Positions 43,735-55,114 of a stretch of DNA of 64,000 nucleotides are shown here, one piece after another. Numbering within the stretch: position 1 is the stretch's first letter; each line of letters starts with the position of its first letter. Source of the DNA: Bradyrhizobium commune (lineage in GTDB: Bacteria > Pseudomonadota > Alphaproteobacteria > Rhizobiales > Xanthobacteraceae); the NCBI RefSeq assembly GCF_015624505.1, contig NZ_CP061379.1:124001-188000 (forward strand). Direction: 5' to 3'. Below the pieces are notes generated by a model, which saw only the letters and a program-made list of their open reading frames with translations, was not told the origin of the DNA and searched no databases. Made by a program: the position numbers and the translations under genes.

Positions 43735-44860
43735 CCGCGCCCTTCGTGTCGATGCTGGTGACGACCGACATGCCCGGCACGAGGCGCGTCAGCAAGGGCT
43801 GGTTGTCGTCGAACTGGATGCGCACGGGAATACGCTGCACGACCTTTGTGAAATTGCCGGTGGCGTTGTCCGGCGGCAGCAGCGCGACCTGCGCGCCGGT
43901 CGCCGGCGCAATCCGCTCGACCTTGCCGCGGAGCTTCTCACGCGGAAAACTGTCGATGGTGATCTCGACGGGCTGGCCCGGCGTGACGTGCGTGAGCTGG
44001 GTCTCCTTGTAGTTCGCAATCACATAGACCTTGGGCAGCGGCACCACGTTGATGAGGTTGGTGCCGATGTTGACGTAATCTCCGGGCTGCACCTGGCGTT
44101 CGCCGACGACGCCGTCGAACGGCGCCGTGATCTTCGTATAGCCCAGCTTCAGCTTCACGCTCGCCAGCGTCGCCTTGGTTGCATCGAGATCGGCGGCGCG
44201 CTGCTTCTTGGTGCCTTGCAGGACCTCGAGCTGATGCTGCTGGGCGGCGATCACGGCGCGGCTCGCGCGCACATCGGCCTGCGCCTTGGCGTAACCCGCG
44301 ACCGCCTGCTCGTAGCGCTGCCGCGTGCCGGATTCGGTCTGCGACAGCGATTGCTGGCGATCCTGCTCCTGCTTGGCCTCGACCTCCAGCGCTTCCGCCG
44401 ACAGCCGCGCGGCCTCGGCCTGCGCGATCGTCGCATATTGCAGCTCGATCTGGTTGGCGAGATTGTCGAGCACGGCCTGCGCCGCGGCAACCGCCGCTTC
44501 CGACTGCGCGACCTGCGCCTCGTAATCGGCGGGATCGATCTGGATCAGGAGATCGCCGGCCTTGACGCGCTGAAAGTCGGTGACCGCCACCGTCAGCACC
44601 TCGCCGGAGACACGGCTCGCAAGCCGCGTCAGGTCGGCACGCACATAGGCATCGTTGGTGGTCTGGATCACCGCGTCGCCGACCCATTCGTCGAAGCGCA
44701 GCGTCGCCAGCGCGACGAAGGCAAGCGCGACGGTCACGGCGAACAGCGGGATGGCGAGGCGGCTCCAGAGCGAGCTCGCCGGCCGCTGCGTCGGCTTGGA
44801 TTGCATCGCCGGCGCAGAAGCGGCCGGCTGAGGCGACGAGGCTTGTTCCTGTTGACTCAC
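43721..44860 (-). CDS. HlyD-family membrane fusion protein (EmrA-like)
   Basis: The 379-residue protein has a cytoplasmic N-terminal tail rich in Gln, Ala and Pro, and one membrane span (LAIPLFAVTVALAFVALATL). The biotin-lipoyl-like halves are TNDAYVRADLTRLASRVSGE and LGYTKITAPFDGVVGERQVQPGDYV, flanking a long alpha-helical hairpin. It links the DHA2 permease to an outer-membrane channel. It is the first gene of the pair. Confidence 0.9.
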   Translation of the reverse strand: MSQQEQASSPQPAASAPAMQSKPTQRPASSLWSRLAIPLFAVTVALAFVALATLRFDEWVGDAVIQTTNDAYVRADLTRLASRVSGEVLTVAVTDFQRVKAGDLLIQIDPADYEAQVAQSEAAVAAAQAVLDNLANQIELQYATIAQAEAARLSAEALEVEAKQEQDRQQSLSQTESGTRQRYEQAVAGYAKAQADVRASRAVIAAQQHQLEVLQGTKKQRAADLDATKATLASVKLKLGYTKITAPFDGVVGERQVQPGDYVNIGTNLINVVPLPKVYVIANYKETQLTHVTPGQPVEITIDSFPREKLRGKVERIAPATGAQVALLPPDNATGNFTKVVQRIPVRIQFDDNQPLLTRLVPGMSVVTSIDTKGADGGK

Positions 44861-44918
44861 GACATGACCCTAAAACTCACTCGCTTCACATCGTCCTGGA
44901 ACGACGGCGGATACTGCC

Positions 44919-45707
44919 TCACACCGTCTTCTCCGGCCAACGGCAAAGATCGTTGATCAGGCATACCTCGCAGCGTGGCTTGCGCGCGAGGCAGGTGTAG
45001 CGGCCGTGGAGAATGAGCCAGTGATGAGCATGCAGCATGAATTCGGACGGGATCACTTTTTCCAGCCCGAGCTCGACCTCGATCGGTGTCTTGCCGGGTG
45101 CGAGGCCTGTGCGATTGCCGACGCGGAACACATGCGTGTCGACCGCCATGGTGTGCTCACCAAAGGCCATGTTGAGCACGACATTGGCGGTCTTGCGGCC
45201 AGCGCCGGGCAATGACTCGATCTCCGCGCGCGTGCGCGGCACCTCGCCGCCGAATTCGGCGAGCAGCTTTGCCGACAGCGCGATGACATTCTTGGCCTTG
45301 GTGCGATAGAGCCCGATGGTCTTGATGTACTCGCGCAAGCGCTCCTCGCCGAGATCGAGCATCTTCTGCGGCGCGTCGGCGATTTCGAACAACGCACGCG
45401 TCGCCTTGTTGACGCCGGCGTCGGTGGCCTGCGCCGACAGCACCACGGCAACCAGCAGCGTATAGGGGTTGAGATGCTCGAGCTCGCCCTTCGGCTCCGG
45501 ATTGGCTTTTCGGAATCGGCTGAAGACCTCGTGGATCTCAGCCGGTGTCCAGGGTTTTACAGACTTGGGTTTGGGAGCCTTGGGTTTGGGTGCCTTGGGT
45601 TTGGGAGCCTTGGTCTTCGGCGCCTTCGGCTTCGAAGCGGCCGCCTTTGCCTTTTTCTTCGTCACGGCCGCTCTGCGCGAGGCCGGCTTGCGGATGATTT
45701 TCGCCAT
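44919..45707 (-). CDS. nth: Endonuclease III with basic Lys-Pro N-terminal extension
   Basis: The 262-residue DNA glycosylase has the helix-hairpin-helix LPGAGRKTANVVLNMAFG with catalytic Lys, the catalytic Asp in AVDTHVFRV and a C-terminal 4Fe-4S loop C-x6-C-x2-C-x5-C (CLARKPRCEVCLINDLC). It removes oxidised pyrimidines and nicks the DNA. The first 50 residues are an added basic tail with KAPKP repeats (KPKAPKPKAPKPKAP), absent from E. coli Nth (211 residues). It is divergent from the DUF2244 gene with only 22 bases between starts. Confidence 0.93.
   Translation of the reverse strand: MAKIIRKPASRRAAVTKKKAKAAASKPKAPKTKAPKPKAPKPKAPKPKSVKPWTPAEIHEVFSRFRKANPEPKGELEHLNPYTLLVAVVLSAQATDAGVNKATRALFEIADAPQKMLDLGEERLREYIKTIGLYRTKAKNVIALSAKLLAEFGGEVPRTRAEIESLPGAGRKTANVVLNMAFGEHTMAVDTHVFRVGNRTGLAPGKTPIEVELGLEKVIPSEFMLHAHHWLILHGRYTCLARKPRCEVCLINDLCRWPEKTV
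45571..45615. repeat. Three tandem 15-base repeats inside nth
   Basis: Units TTGGGAGCCTTGGGT, TTGGGTGCCTTGGGT and TTGGGAGCCTTGGTC follow without gaps. On the coding strand they give the five-residue KAPKP-type repeats of the nth tail. The in-frame unit length lets copy number change without a frameshift. Confidence 0.8.
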
Positions 45708-45729
45708 GATCGGGATATACTGAGGGACG

Positions 45730-46248
45730 ATGAGCACAGGCAACGAAATTGAGCGCGAGAACGAGGTCGAGATCCTCTCCGCGCGGTTGACGCCGCATCG
45801 CTCGCTGAACCGCACCGGCTTCCTCGCCGTGATGTTGTTTCTGAGCGTGGTCAGCTTCGTCACCGGCATCGTGTTCCTGATGATGGGCGCCTGGCCGGTG
45901 TTCGGCTTCTTCGGCCTCGACGTGCTCGTGATCTGGTGGGCCTTCAAGGTCAATTTCCGCGCCGCGCGCGCCAGCGAGGAGATCACCGTCACCCCGACCG
46001 AGCTGCGCGTACGGCGTGTCAGCCACCGCGGCCAGGTCGCCGAATGGACCTTCAATCCGCTCTGGGTGCGGCTCGACCAGGAGGTCGACGAGGATTTTGG
46101 CATCGAGCATCTCTATCTGATCTCGCGCGGCCGCCGTATCCAGATCGCCGGTTTTTTAGGTCCGGAAGAAAAGACCAGTTTTTACAAGGCGTTAGTCGAG
46201 GCGCTGAACGCCGCAAGGCGCGGTCCGACCTACAATCCGATCCCCTGA
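45730..46248 (+). CDS. DUF2244 membrane protein
   Basis: The 172-residue protein has two adjacent membrane spans (LAVMLFLSVVSFVTGIVFL, GFFGLDVLVIWWAFKV) and a cytoplasmic C-terminal beta domain ending QIAGFLGPEEKTSFYKALVE. This is the DUF2244 layout found across alphaproteobacteria, function unknown. It is divergent from nth and followed by an Ada-like gene 54 bases later. Confidence 0.85.
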   Translation: MSTGNEIERENEVEILSARLTPHRSLNRTGFLAVMLFLSVVSFVTGIVFLMMGAWPVFGFFGLDVLVIWWAFKVNFRAARASEEITVTPTELRVRRVSHRGQVAEWTFNPLWVRLDQEVDEDFGIEHLYLISRGRRIQIAGFLGPEEKTSFYKALVEALNAARRGPTYNPIP

Positions 46249-46302
46249 ACCCAGTCAGAAATCGGGTGGTTTCGCGCCCGCCCCTCTCCTACATTTCCGG
46301 TC

Positions 46303-47199
46303 ATGATGACACTCGCCATACATGACCAGCGCCTGGCCAAGCCGGGCCCCCAGAACGCCGCGCTGCGCGATTATGATTCCGTGCGCCGAGCGATCGCCTT
46401 CATCTCGGAGAAATGGCGCGCGCAGCCGACCATCGAGGCGATGGCGGATGCGGCCGGCGTCACCCCGGATGAGCTGCACCATCTGTTCCGCCGCTGGGCC
46501 TCGATCACGCCCAAGGCGTTCATGCAGGCACTGACGCTCGATCACGCCAAGGGGCTGCTCAGGGACTCCGCGAGCATCCTCGACGCCGCACTCGACTCCG
46601 GGCTCTCGGGCCCGGGCCGGCTGCACGATCTCTTCGTCACCCATGAAGCGATGTCGCCGGGCGAATGGAAGAACGGCGGCGCGGGACTGAGGCTGCGCTA
46701 CGGCTTCCATCCGTGTCCGTTCGGCACCGCGATCGTGATCGCGACAGATCGCGGGCTGTCCGGTCTCGCCTTCGCCGATCCCGGTGAGGAGAAGGCCTCG
46801 CTCGCCGACATGACGCGGCGCTGGCCGAACGCAACTTATGTCGAGGATCACGAAGGCACCGCGCCGCTGGCGCAGCGCATCTTCGACACAAAACTGTGGC
46901 GGCCGGATCAGCCGCTGCGCGTTGTCCTGATCGGCACCGACTTCGAGGTGCGGGTCTGGGAGACGCTGCTGAAGATCCCGATGGGCCGCGCGGTGTCCTA
47001 TTCCGACATCGCCTGCAACATCGACAGTCCGAAGGCCTCGCGCGCCGTAGGTGCTGCCGTCGGCAAGAACCCGGTGTCCTTTGTCGTGCCCTGCCACCGC
47101 GCACTCGGCAAGAGCGGCAAGCTCACCGGATATCACTGGGGCATCACCCGCAAGCAGGCGATGCTGGGCTGGGAGGCCGGACAGCTGGGGGTGCAGTAG
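46303..47199 (+). CDS. Ada-like O6-methylguanine methyltransferase with AraC domain
   Basis: The 298-residue protein has an AraC-type helix-turn-helix (PTIEAMADAAGVTPDELHHLF, DHAKGLLRDSASILDAALDS) followed by a complete methyltransferase domain with the acceptor Cys in FVVPCHRALGKSG. It transfers the alkyl group from O6-methylguanine to itself. The N-terminal zinc methylphosphotriester domain of E. coli Ada (about 354 residues) is missing, so it cannot sense methyl-phosphotriesters in the same way. It lies close to nth, another DNA repair gene. Confidence 0.9.
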   Translation: MMTLAIHDQRLAKPGPQNAALRDYDSVRRAIAFISEKWRAQPTIEAMADAAGVTPDELHHLFRRWASITPKAFMQALTLDHAKGLLRDSASILDAALDSGLSGPGRLHDLFVTHEAMSPGEWKNGGAGLRLRYGFHPCPFGTAIVIATDRGLSGLAFADPGEEKASLADMTRRWPNATYVEDHEGTAPLAQRIFDTKLWRPDQPLRVVLIGTDFEVRVWETLLKIPMGRAVSYSDIACNIDSPKASRAVGAAVGKNPVSFVVPCHRALGKSGKLTGYHWGITRKQAMLGWEAGQLGVQ

Positions 47200-47216
47200 G
47201 CGAGAAGCCGTAGCTG

Positions 47217-47305
47217 CGTAGGGTGGGTTAGCGTAGCGTAACCCACCACTTCTGTCACCGCAGAAACCAAAGAGGTGGGTTACGCTGACGCTAACCCACC
47301 CTACG
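47217..47305. repeat. Paired palindromic repeat (CGTAGGGTGGGTTAGC type)
   Basis: CGTAGGGTGGGTTAGCG and CGCTAACCCACCCTACG are inverted ends, with an inner GTAACCCACC/GGTGGGTTAC pair. A second copy lies at 61616-61706. Both sit just after a gene end and may terminate transcription. Confidence 0.8.
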
Positions 47306-47326
47306 ATTTCTTTTCCAGATCATGCT

Positions 47327-47950
47327 TTAGCCCGCCAGATCCAGCTTCGATGCCACGGTCGAATCCGCATTGAGGCGATAGATGATCGGCACACCTGTCG
47401 CGAGCTCGCGCTTCAGGATGCCTTCGGGCGAGAGCTTTTCCAGCACCATGATCAGTGCGCGCAGCGAGTTGCCATGGGCGGCAACCAGCGTGCGCTTGCC
47501 GTTGAGCACGCCGGGCAGGATCTCCTGCACGTAGTACGGCAGCGCGCGCGCCAGCGTGTCCTTCAGGCTTTCGCCGCCGGGCGGGGGCACATCGTAGGAA
47601 CGGCGCCAGATCAGCACCTGATCCTCGCCCCATTTCTTGCGGGCGTCGTCCTTGTTGAGGCCGGAGAGATCGCCATAGTCGCGCTCGTTCAGCGCGAGGT
47701 CCTTGTTGGTCGGCAAGTCCTCCTGGCCGAGCTCGCCCAGAATCAGATCGAGCGTGTGCTGCGCGCGCGTCAGCACCGAGGTGTAGGCGACGTCGAACAC
47801 GAGGCCTTGTGCCTTCAGCTTGCGGCCGGCTTCCGAGGCTTCCTTCACCCCGAGCTCGGTGAGATCAGGATCCTTCCAGCCGGTGAACAGGTTCTTCAGA
47901 TTCCATTCGCTCTGGCCGTGGCGGACGAGCACGAGAAGACGTTCGCTCAT
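47327..47950 (-). CDS. gpmA: 2,3-bisphosphoglycerate-dependent phosphoglycerate mutase
   Basis: The 207-residue protein has the phospho-His motif [33 protein letters not shown] and the second His in [12 protein letters not shown]. It interconverts 3- and 2-phosphoglycerate in glycolysis. The length is typical of the short alphaproteobacterial form. The start at 47950 follows dapB by 22 bases, so the two are co-transcribed. Confidence 0.95.
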   Translation of the reverse strand: MSERLLVLVRHGQSEWNLKNLFTGWKDPDLTELGVKEASEAGRKLKAQGLVFDVAYTSVLTRAQHTLDLILGELGQEDLPTNKDLALNERDYGDLSGLNKDDARKKWGEDQVLIWRRSYDVPPPGGESLKDTLARALPYYVQEILPGVLNGKRTLVAAHGNSLRALIMVLEKLSPEGILKRELATGVPIIYRLNADSTVASKLDLAG

Positions 47951-47972
47951 TGACTGCTTTCCGTTTGGTTCT

Positions 47973-48788
47973 TCAGATATCTGCGAGGCCGAGCACGTCG
48001 GCCATGGAGTAGTGCCCCGGCTTCTTGCCATGCGCCCACAGCGCCGCCTTCAGCGCGCCGTGTGCGAACAGCATGCGGTCTTCAGCGAGATGCGACAATG
48101 TCAGCCGCTCGAACGGGCCGAGGAAGGTGACGCTATGCTCGCCGGCGACGGTGCCGCCGCGCAAGGAGGCAAAGCCGATTGCGCCGGGCTTGCGCGCGCC
48201 GGTGATGCCGTCACGGCCGCGTTCTGCATTGTCCTCGAGCGAGATGCCGCGACCGGCCGCTGCCGCCTGACCCAGCATCAGCGCGGTACCGGAGGGCGCA
48301 TCGATCTTCATGCGGTGATGCGTTTCCACGACCTCGATATCGAAGCTCTCGTCGAGCGCCTTGGCGACACGTTTCACCACCGCTGCGAGCAGATTGACGC
48401 CAAGGCTCATATTGCCGGACTGGACGACGACGGCGCGGTTGGTGACGCTCTTGATCACGGCGTTATCCGAAGCCGAAAGCCCGGTGGTGCCGATGACATG
48501 GACGATACCGCGCTCGGCCGCGATCGCGACATTGGCGATGGTCGCGGCCGGAACGGTGAAATCCAGAATGCCGTCGGCGTCCTTGGACATGGCCCAGAGA
48601 TCGGCGGAGAGCTTGATGCCGTTGGCCGGCAGGCCTGCGAGCACGCCGGCATCCTTGCCGAGCAGCTCCGAACCCGGCGCCTCCAGCGCGCCAGCCAGCA
48701 CCGCGCCTTTGCTGTCGGCGATTGCCCGCGTCAGCGCCCGGCCCATCCGGCCGCCGGCTCCAGCAACAATCAAGCGCATGTCTGACAT
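47973..48788 (-). CDS. dapB: 4-hydroxy-tetrahydrodipicolinate reductase
   Basis: The 271-residue protein has the nucleotide-binding motif [16 protein letters not shown] and the DapB signature [19 protein letters not shown] with catalytic His and Lys. It makes tetrahydrodipicolinate in the lysine and diaminopimelate pathway, feeding peptidoglycan. It is the first gene of a likely dapB-gpmA operon. Confidence 0.96.
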   Translation of the reverse strand: MSDMRLIVAGAGGRMGRALTRAIADSKGAVLAGALEAPGSELLGKDAGVLAGLPANGIKLSADLWAMSKDADGILDFTVPAATIANVAIAAERGIVHVIGTTGLSASDNAVIKSVTNRAVVVQSGNMSLGVNLLAAVVKRVAKALDESFDIEVVETHHRMKIDAPSGTALMLGQAAAAGRGISLEDNAERGRDGITGARKPGAIGFASLRGGTVAGEHSVTFLGPFERLTLSHLAEDRMLFAHGALKAALWAHGKKPGHYSMADVLGLADI

Positions 48789-48899
48789 GGTGCGATCCTC
48801 TCAGATGCGTTGTAGCGGCGGGATGCAGTTCCGGCAACCGAGGGGCGGGCAGGCGCCAGCGCGCGCCCTATCTCCCCCTGAAGGCAGGTCGCTTGCGGC

Positions 48900-49033
48900 C
48901 ATCCTTCGAGACGCCCGCCTGCAGCGGGCCCTCAGGATGAGTTCGGAGTACGTGGCAACAAATTCGACGGGTACCGGTGCTGCTTGGCCTCATCCTGAGG
49001 AGACCGCGGAGCGGTCGTCTCGAAGGACGAGGC
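48900..49033. repeat. Palindromic repeats of the CATCCTGAGG/CTCGAAGGAC type
   Basis: CATCCTTCGAGACG...CCCTCAGGATGAG and CCTCATCCTGAGGAG...CTCGAAGGACGAGG are two hairpins in opposite orientation. They fill most of the gap between the DUF1330 and dapB genes. No coding potential is evident. Confidence 0.7.
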
Positions 49034-49051
49034 GCGCGCGCAGATCGCGGC

Positions 49052-49363
49052 CTAGCCGTCCGACGGCTGCGGGCCGTCGTAGCCCTCGATGATGATGAGG
49101 TCGGCGATGGAGTGCGGCTGGCGCACCTTGATGTTGGCCTGGTATTCCGGCGAGTTGTAGCAGGCGATCGCGGTCTCGTAGTCGGGGAATTCGATCACGA
49201 CGTTGCGGTTGCGACTAGCACCCTCGACGGTGGTGAACTTGCCGGCGCGGACGACGAAGCGGGCGCCCCATTTCTTGAAGATCGGACCGTTGGCCACGGC
49301 ATAGGGCTTGTAGCCCTCGTCATTGTTCACATCGACGCGTCCGATCCAGTAGCCTTTTGCCAT
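49052..49363 (-). CDS. DUF1330 protein
   Basis: The 103-residue protein has the dimeric alpha+beta barrel pattern of DUF1330 (KGYWIGRVDVNNDEGYKPYA, RNVVIEFPDYETAIACYNSPEY). Its function is unknown, though the fold resembles small monooxygenases and stress-response barrels. It ends 23 bases before the pyrF stop side, in the same direction as pyrF, and probably shares its transcript. Confidence 0.85.
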   Translation of the reverse strand: MAKGYWIGRVDVNNDEGYKPYAVANGPIFKKWGARFVVRAGKFTTVEGASRNRNVVIEFPDYETAIACYNSPEYQANIKVRQPHSIADLIIIEGYDGPQPSDG

Positions 49364-49386
49364 TGTTCTTCTCCCTGTGTTGTTGG

Positions 49387-50097
49387 TTAGCCCAGCGCCG
49401 CAGCTATCTCGGCCTGGATGGCGTCAGCGGTCGCCCTGGGGTCGGCGGCTTCCACCACCGGCCGTCCGACGACGAGATAATCGGCGCCGGCCGCGATCGC
49501 GCGGCCCGGCGTCATGATGCGTTTCTGGTCACCGGTCGCAGAGCCTGCCGGGCGGATGCCGGGCGTGACGAGGCTCATCTGGTGGCCGACGGTCTTGCGC
49601 AGAGCACCCACCTCCTCCGGCGAGCAGACGAGGCCGTCGACGCCGAGCACCTGGGCCTGCTGCGCGCGCGCCTCGACCAGCTCCGAGACGCTGAGCCTGT
49701 AACCTGCCGCATGCAGATCGTCGTCATTGTACGATGTCAGCACGGTCACCGCGAGAATCTTCAGGCTGGCCTTGCCGCGGCCTTCGACCGCGCCCTTCAT
49801 GGTCTGCGGATAGGCATGCACGGTCAGGAAGGTCGCGCCGAGCTTGGCCACGCTCTCCACGCCGCGCGTCACCGTGTTTCCGATGTCGTGCATCTTGAGA
49901 TCGGCAAATACCTTCTTGCCCTTGTCGGCGAGCTTGCCGATCAAAGGCAATCCACCGGCATAAGCGAGCTGATAGCCGATCTTGTAGAACGTGACGCTGT
50001 CGCCAAGCTTCGCAATCATCGCCTCCGCGGCATCAACGCTGGGCAGATCGAGCGCGACGATCAGGCGGTCCTTCGGGGCGATTTCGGCTGGCGTCAT
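49387..50097 (-). CDS. pyrF: Orotidine 5'-phosphate decarboxylase
   Basis: The 236-residue TIM-barrel protein has the catalytic signature [17 protein letters not shown] with the Asp-Lys-Asp network, plus [17 protein letters not shown] at the start and [13 protein letters not shown] near the phosphate site. It makes UMP in pyrimidine synthesis. It follows the FMN reductase gene by six bases. Confidence 0.96.
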   Translation of the reverse strand: MTPAEIAPKDRLIVALDLPSVDAAEAMIAKLGDSVTFYKIGYQLAYAGGLPLIGKLADKGKKVFADLKMHDIGNTVTRGVESVAKLGATFLTVHAYPQTMKGAVEGRGKASLKILAVTVLTSYNDDDLHAAGYRLSVSELVEARAQQAQVLGVDGLVCSPEEVGALRKTVGHQMSLVTPGIRPAGSATGDQKRIMTPGRAIAAGADYLVVGRPVVEAADPRATADAIQAEIAAALG

Positions 50098-50103
50098 GTC
50101 ACC

Positions 50104-50682
50104 TCACATCATGCGTTGGGAAATATCGATCAACTGCCGCACCATCTCCTTCAACGAGGCGATGTCGCCTTCGTTCTTCAGCCTGTCCATATCGTCATAG
50201 GCCTGATCGGCAAAGGCGAGCGTGAGCTGGCTCGCGATCACATTGGCGTGGCAGGAGGTCAGGATCAGCCGCAACGCCTGGAGCGCGCGGGCGGCACCGA
50301 GCCGGCTCTGCGAGGCGCCGGCAAGCGCAAAGGCGCGGTTGCGGAACACGTCGCCGCGCGCCTCGTGCGGATCCTGTACCCGGCTCACCCAGTCGATCGC
50401 GTTCTTCAGCAGCGGCGGCACCGAGGCGTTGTATTCGGGCGTGACGAACAGCACGCCATGATGCGCGCCGATCATGCGCTTGAGATTGGTTGCGTGCTTG
50501 GGCACGCCGGACTTGGCCTGGAGATCGCCGTCATAGATCGGCAGCGGAAAATCGGCCAGCGAGATGCGGGTGATGTCGACGCCGGCCTGGGCGAATTCAT
50601 AGCTGGCTGCCGCCGCCAGCTTCGCATTATGCGAGCCGGTGCGGAGCGAGCCAGGAATGACCAGGATTTTCGGTGCTGACAT
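50104..50682 (-). CDS. NADPH-dependent FMN reductase
   Basis: The 192-residue flavodoxin-like protein has ILVIPGSLRTGSHNAKLA for the FMN phosphate and VLFVTPEYNASVPPLLKNAIDW, the signature of the ChrR/ArsH/azoreductase-like reductases. It reduces quinones, metals or azo compounds with NAD(P)H, but the natural substrate is unknown. The start at 50682 is supported by the FMN motif following directly. Confidence 0.87.
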   Translation of the reverse strand: MSAPKILVIPGSLRTGSHNAKLAAAASYEFAQAGVDITRISLADFPLPIYDGDLQAKSGVPKHATNLKRMIGAHHGVLFVTPEYNASVPPLLKNAIDWVSRVQDPHEARGDVFRNRAFALAGASQSRLGAARALQALRLILTSCHANVIASQLTLAFADQAYDDMDRLKNEGDIASLKEMVRQLIDISQRMM

Positions 50683-50739
50683 CCAATCCAATGCGTTCGG
50701 CGAAACGAGCCCGCCGCGCAAAGAGGAAAGCCGGCGGAA

Positions 50740-51339
50740 TTAGTCCTTGCGATACACCCAGACGCGGGCCGGCGGAAGGTTCATCCAGATCCGTTCCGAT
50801 GCCTCTGTGGACACGCCGGGCAACGATTTCGGGATCGGCGGCACCACCGCATAGGTGAATTGGACGAAGGGCGCGCCAGGCGCGAGCGCCGTGAAGGCGT
50901 CGCGCATGAGCCGCAGCCGCGTCAGCATCGGCTTCGTCACCAGCGGCAGGCCAGAGACCACCGCCGCCGCCGGCGCGCTCAGCACGTTCCAGAGCGTATC
51001 ACGCAGGCGATAGGCATCGCCCTGGACGACCTTGGCCTGCGGATAGCGGTCGCGGAGCAGGGCGCAGAAGCCGGGATTGTATTCGACGAGGACAAGGCGC
51101 TTCTGGTCGACGCCGCGCTCGACCAGCGCGGAAGTGATGGCGCCGGTGCCGGGTCCGAGCTCGACCACCGGGGCGTCCGAATTGACATCGACGTAGTGCG
51201 CCATGGTCCGGGCGAGAAGCTTGCCCGACGGCATCACCGCGCCCATATGCAGCGGCTTTTCGATCCACGACCTTAGAAAACGCACCTCGTCATCAAGACG
51301 AGGCTTCTTCAACGCACGCGCGGACGATGGCAAGGGCAT
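50740..51339 (-). CDS. Phosphatidylethanolamine N-methyltransferase-like protein
   Basis: The 199-residue SAM-dependent methyltransferase has motif I VVELGPGTGAITSALVERG, acidic motif II LVLVEYNPGFC and a central VVSGLPLVTKPML. This matches the rhizobial/Rhodobacter PmtA branch, which is related to rRNA dimethyladenosine enzymes. The N-terminal FLRSWIEKPLHMGAVMPSGKLL helix is typical for membrane-surface binding. It would convert phosphatidylethanolamine toward phosphatidylcholine. Confidence 0.8.
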   Translation of the reverse strand: MPLPSSARALKKPRLDDEVRFLRSWIEKPLHMGAVMPSGKLLARTMAHYVDVNSDAPVVELGPGTGAITSALVERGVDQKRLVLVEYNPGFCALLRDRYPQAKVVQGDAYRLRDTLWNVLSAPAAAVVSGLPLVTKPMLTRLRLMRDAFTALAPGAPFVQFTYAVVPPIPKSLPGVSTEASERIWMNLPPARVWVYRKD

Positions 51340-51430
51340 GTCAGGACCGGACGACGGGACCGCGTGACCGCGGCGTGTCAGAAAATGGTCATAAACAGGT
51401 ATAGGCCGCGGACGGTACGGTCAAGCCGGG

Positions 51431-52558
51431 TCAATTCGCCCGATTACCGAAGAAATCCTTGACCTTGGCGAAGAAGCCGTCGGCTTCCGGCTGGGTTGTG
51501 CCGGAGGAGAGCTTGTCGAACTCGGCCAGCAATTCCTGCTGCTTCTTGGTGAGGTTCTGGGGGGTCTCGACCACGACCTGGACATACATATCGCCCATCT
51601 GCCGCGAGCGCAGCACCGGCATGCCTTTTGATGCAATGCGGAAGCGGCGGGCGGACTGGGTTCCGGCGGGGACCTTCACCTTGGTCTTGCCCTTGTCGAT
51701 GGTCGGCACCTCGAATTCGCCGCCAAGGGCAGCGGTCACCATCGAGATCGGCACGCGGCAATGCAGGTCGGCGCCATCGCGCTGGAAGAACTGGTGCTGG
51801 GCCAGCGACAGGAAGATGTAGAGGTCGCCGGGCGGGCCGCCGCGGACTCCGGCCTCGCCTTCGCCGGCGAGCCTGATCCTGGTGCCGTCCTCGACGCCCT
51901 GAGGAATGTTGACCGACAGATTGCGCTCGCGGGTGACTCGGCCCTGGCCCGAGCAGGACGGGCAGGCATCCTCGATCATCTGGCCGCGGCCCTGGCAGCC
52001 GGGGCAGGTGCGTTCGAGCGTGAAGAAGCCCTGCGACTGCCGCACACGGCCGGCGCCACCACAGGTCGCACAGGTCTTGGGCTTGGTGCCGGCCTTGGCG
52101 CCAATGCCCGAGCAAGCCTCGCAGGTGACCGAGACCGGGATCTCGATCTGCGCGGTCTTGCCGCCAAAGGCTTCCTCGAGGGTGATTTCCATGTTGTAGC
52201 GCAAATCGGCGCCACGCTCGCGGCCGCCGCGGCCGCGCTGCCCGGCCATGCCGAACAGATCCTCGAAAATGTCGGAGAAAGACGAAGCGAAGCCTGCGCC
52301 GAACCCGGGACCGCCACCGGGGCCTCCCTGCTCGAAGGCAGCATGGCCGAAACGGTCATAGGCCGCGCGCTTGTCCTTGTCCTTGAGGATCTCGTAGGCC
52401 TCGTTGATTTCCTTGAACTTGACTTCGCTGGTGTCGTCCCCGGGATTGCGGTCGGGGTGGAATTTCATCGCCAGCTTGCGGAAGGACGATTTCAGAACCG
52501 AATCGTCGGCCGAGCGTTCGACTTCGAGGGTTTCGTAATAGCAGCGCTTGGTGGACAT
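51431..52558 (-). CDS. dnaJ: Chaperone protein DnaJ
   Basis: The 375-residue protein has a J domain with [11 protein letters not shown], a Gly/Phe-rich linker ([17 protein letters not shown]) and four CxxCxGxG zinc motifs ([40 protein letters not shown]), followed by the client-binding domains. DnaJ delivers unfolded proteins to DnaK. It lies downstream of dnaK on the same strand after a 259-base gap. Confidence 0.97.
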   Translation of the reverse strand: MSTKRCYYETLEVERSADDSVLKSSFRKLAMKFHPDRNPGDDTSEVKFKEINEAYEILKDKDKRAAYDRFGHAAFEQGGPGGGPGFGAGFASSFSDIFEDLFGMAGQRGRGGRERGADLRYNMEITLEEAFGGKTAQIEIPVSVTCEACSGIGAKAGTKPKTCATCGGAGRVRQSQGFFTLERTCPGCQGRGQMIEDACPSCSGQGRVTRERNLSVNIPQGVEDGTRIRLAGEGEAGVRGGPPGDLYIFLSLAQHQFFQRDGADLHCRVPISMVTAALGGEFEVPTIDKGKTKVKVPAGTQSARRFRIASKGMPVLRSRQMGDMYVQVVVETPQNLTKKQQELLAEFDKLSSGTTQPEADGFFAKVKDFFGNRAN

Positions 52559-52817
52559 GTGTGACCCGGTCTATCCAATCGCGATTCAAGTCGGAGCGAA
52601 ACAACGTCGCCACGCGACGATATAGGCAGCCTTCCGCCTTGCGGCAGAGGGCTGCATGGCAGCGTTGAGAATAACGGCTGGGGATTGATTGATCGTAACG
52701 GGACCGACTTCAAAAGAGTCCTGGCCCGTCGAGCCCGACACGAAAGCCTCCCCCCTGAAGGGGGAGGCCGTTGCAGCGTGTGGGGTCCAAGCCGTCCGCA
52801 TCATGACCCTCGCGGGC

Positions 52818-54719
<1,902 letters not shown>

Positions 54720-54821
54720 GGTCCTGATATCCTTGTTTTTGCGGCAGGTTGGCTGGGCCCAGAAGGCACCCGAACCGAAACCCCCTAAGATCAAACATTC
54801 GCGATATTGCGATGGTTGACG

Positions 54822-54852
54822 CTCATATAGGAGGGGGGGAGGGGCCCGCAAG
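54822..54852 (-). promoter_or_regulatory. Sigma-32 (RpoH)-type promoter of dnaK
   Basis: On the minus strand CTTGCG (54852-54847) is followed after 15 bases by CCTATATGAG (54831-54822), which fits the alphaproteobacterial heat-shock -10 consensus CYTATNTNNG. It is the only such pair I noticed in the 395-base divergent gap before dnaK. The rest of that gap (54720-55114) shows no gene and should also hold the promoter of the rightward secreted-protein gene. Confidence 0.6.
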
Positions 54853-55114
54853 GACCGAACGCAAGTTTCGGCCGTGAAAACATCGGGTTTTGGAAGAACA
54901 TATCCGCCCTGCACCGCCCTTGCGGGTGAGGAATTATTAACAGGTTCAGCCCTCAGCCGGCCCGCGCCGCCGTGATCCGCCCCGCCTTGTTACCGGCGCG
55001 CCAAACCCGCTAAAAGGCGGACCGGCCGGACCGCCGCGCGACCGTGCCTCGCGCGACAAAGAGGCCCGATGGCCGACCATCGAACGGCCTCAATGTGAAC
55101 CAATCAGAGTGCCC

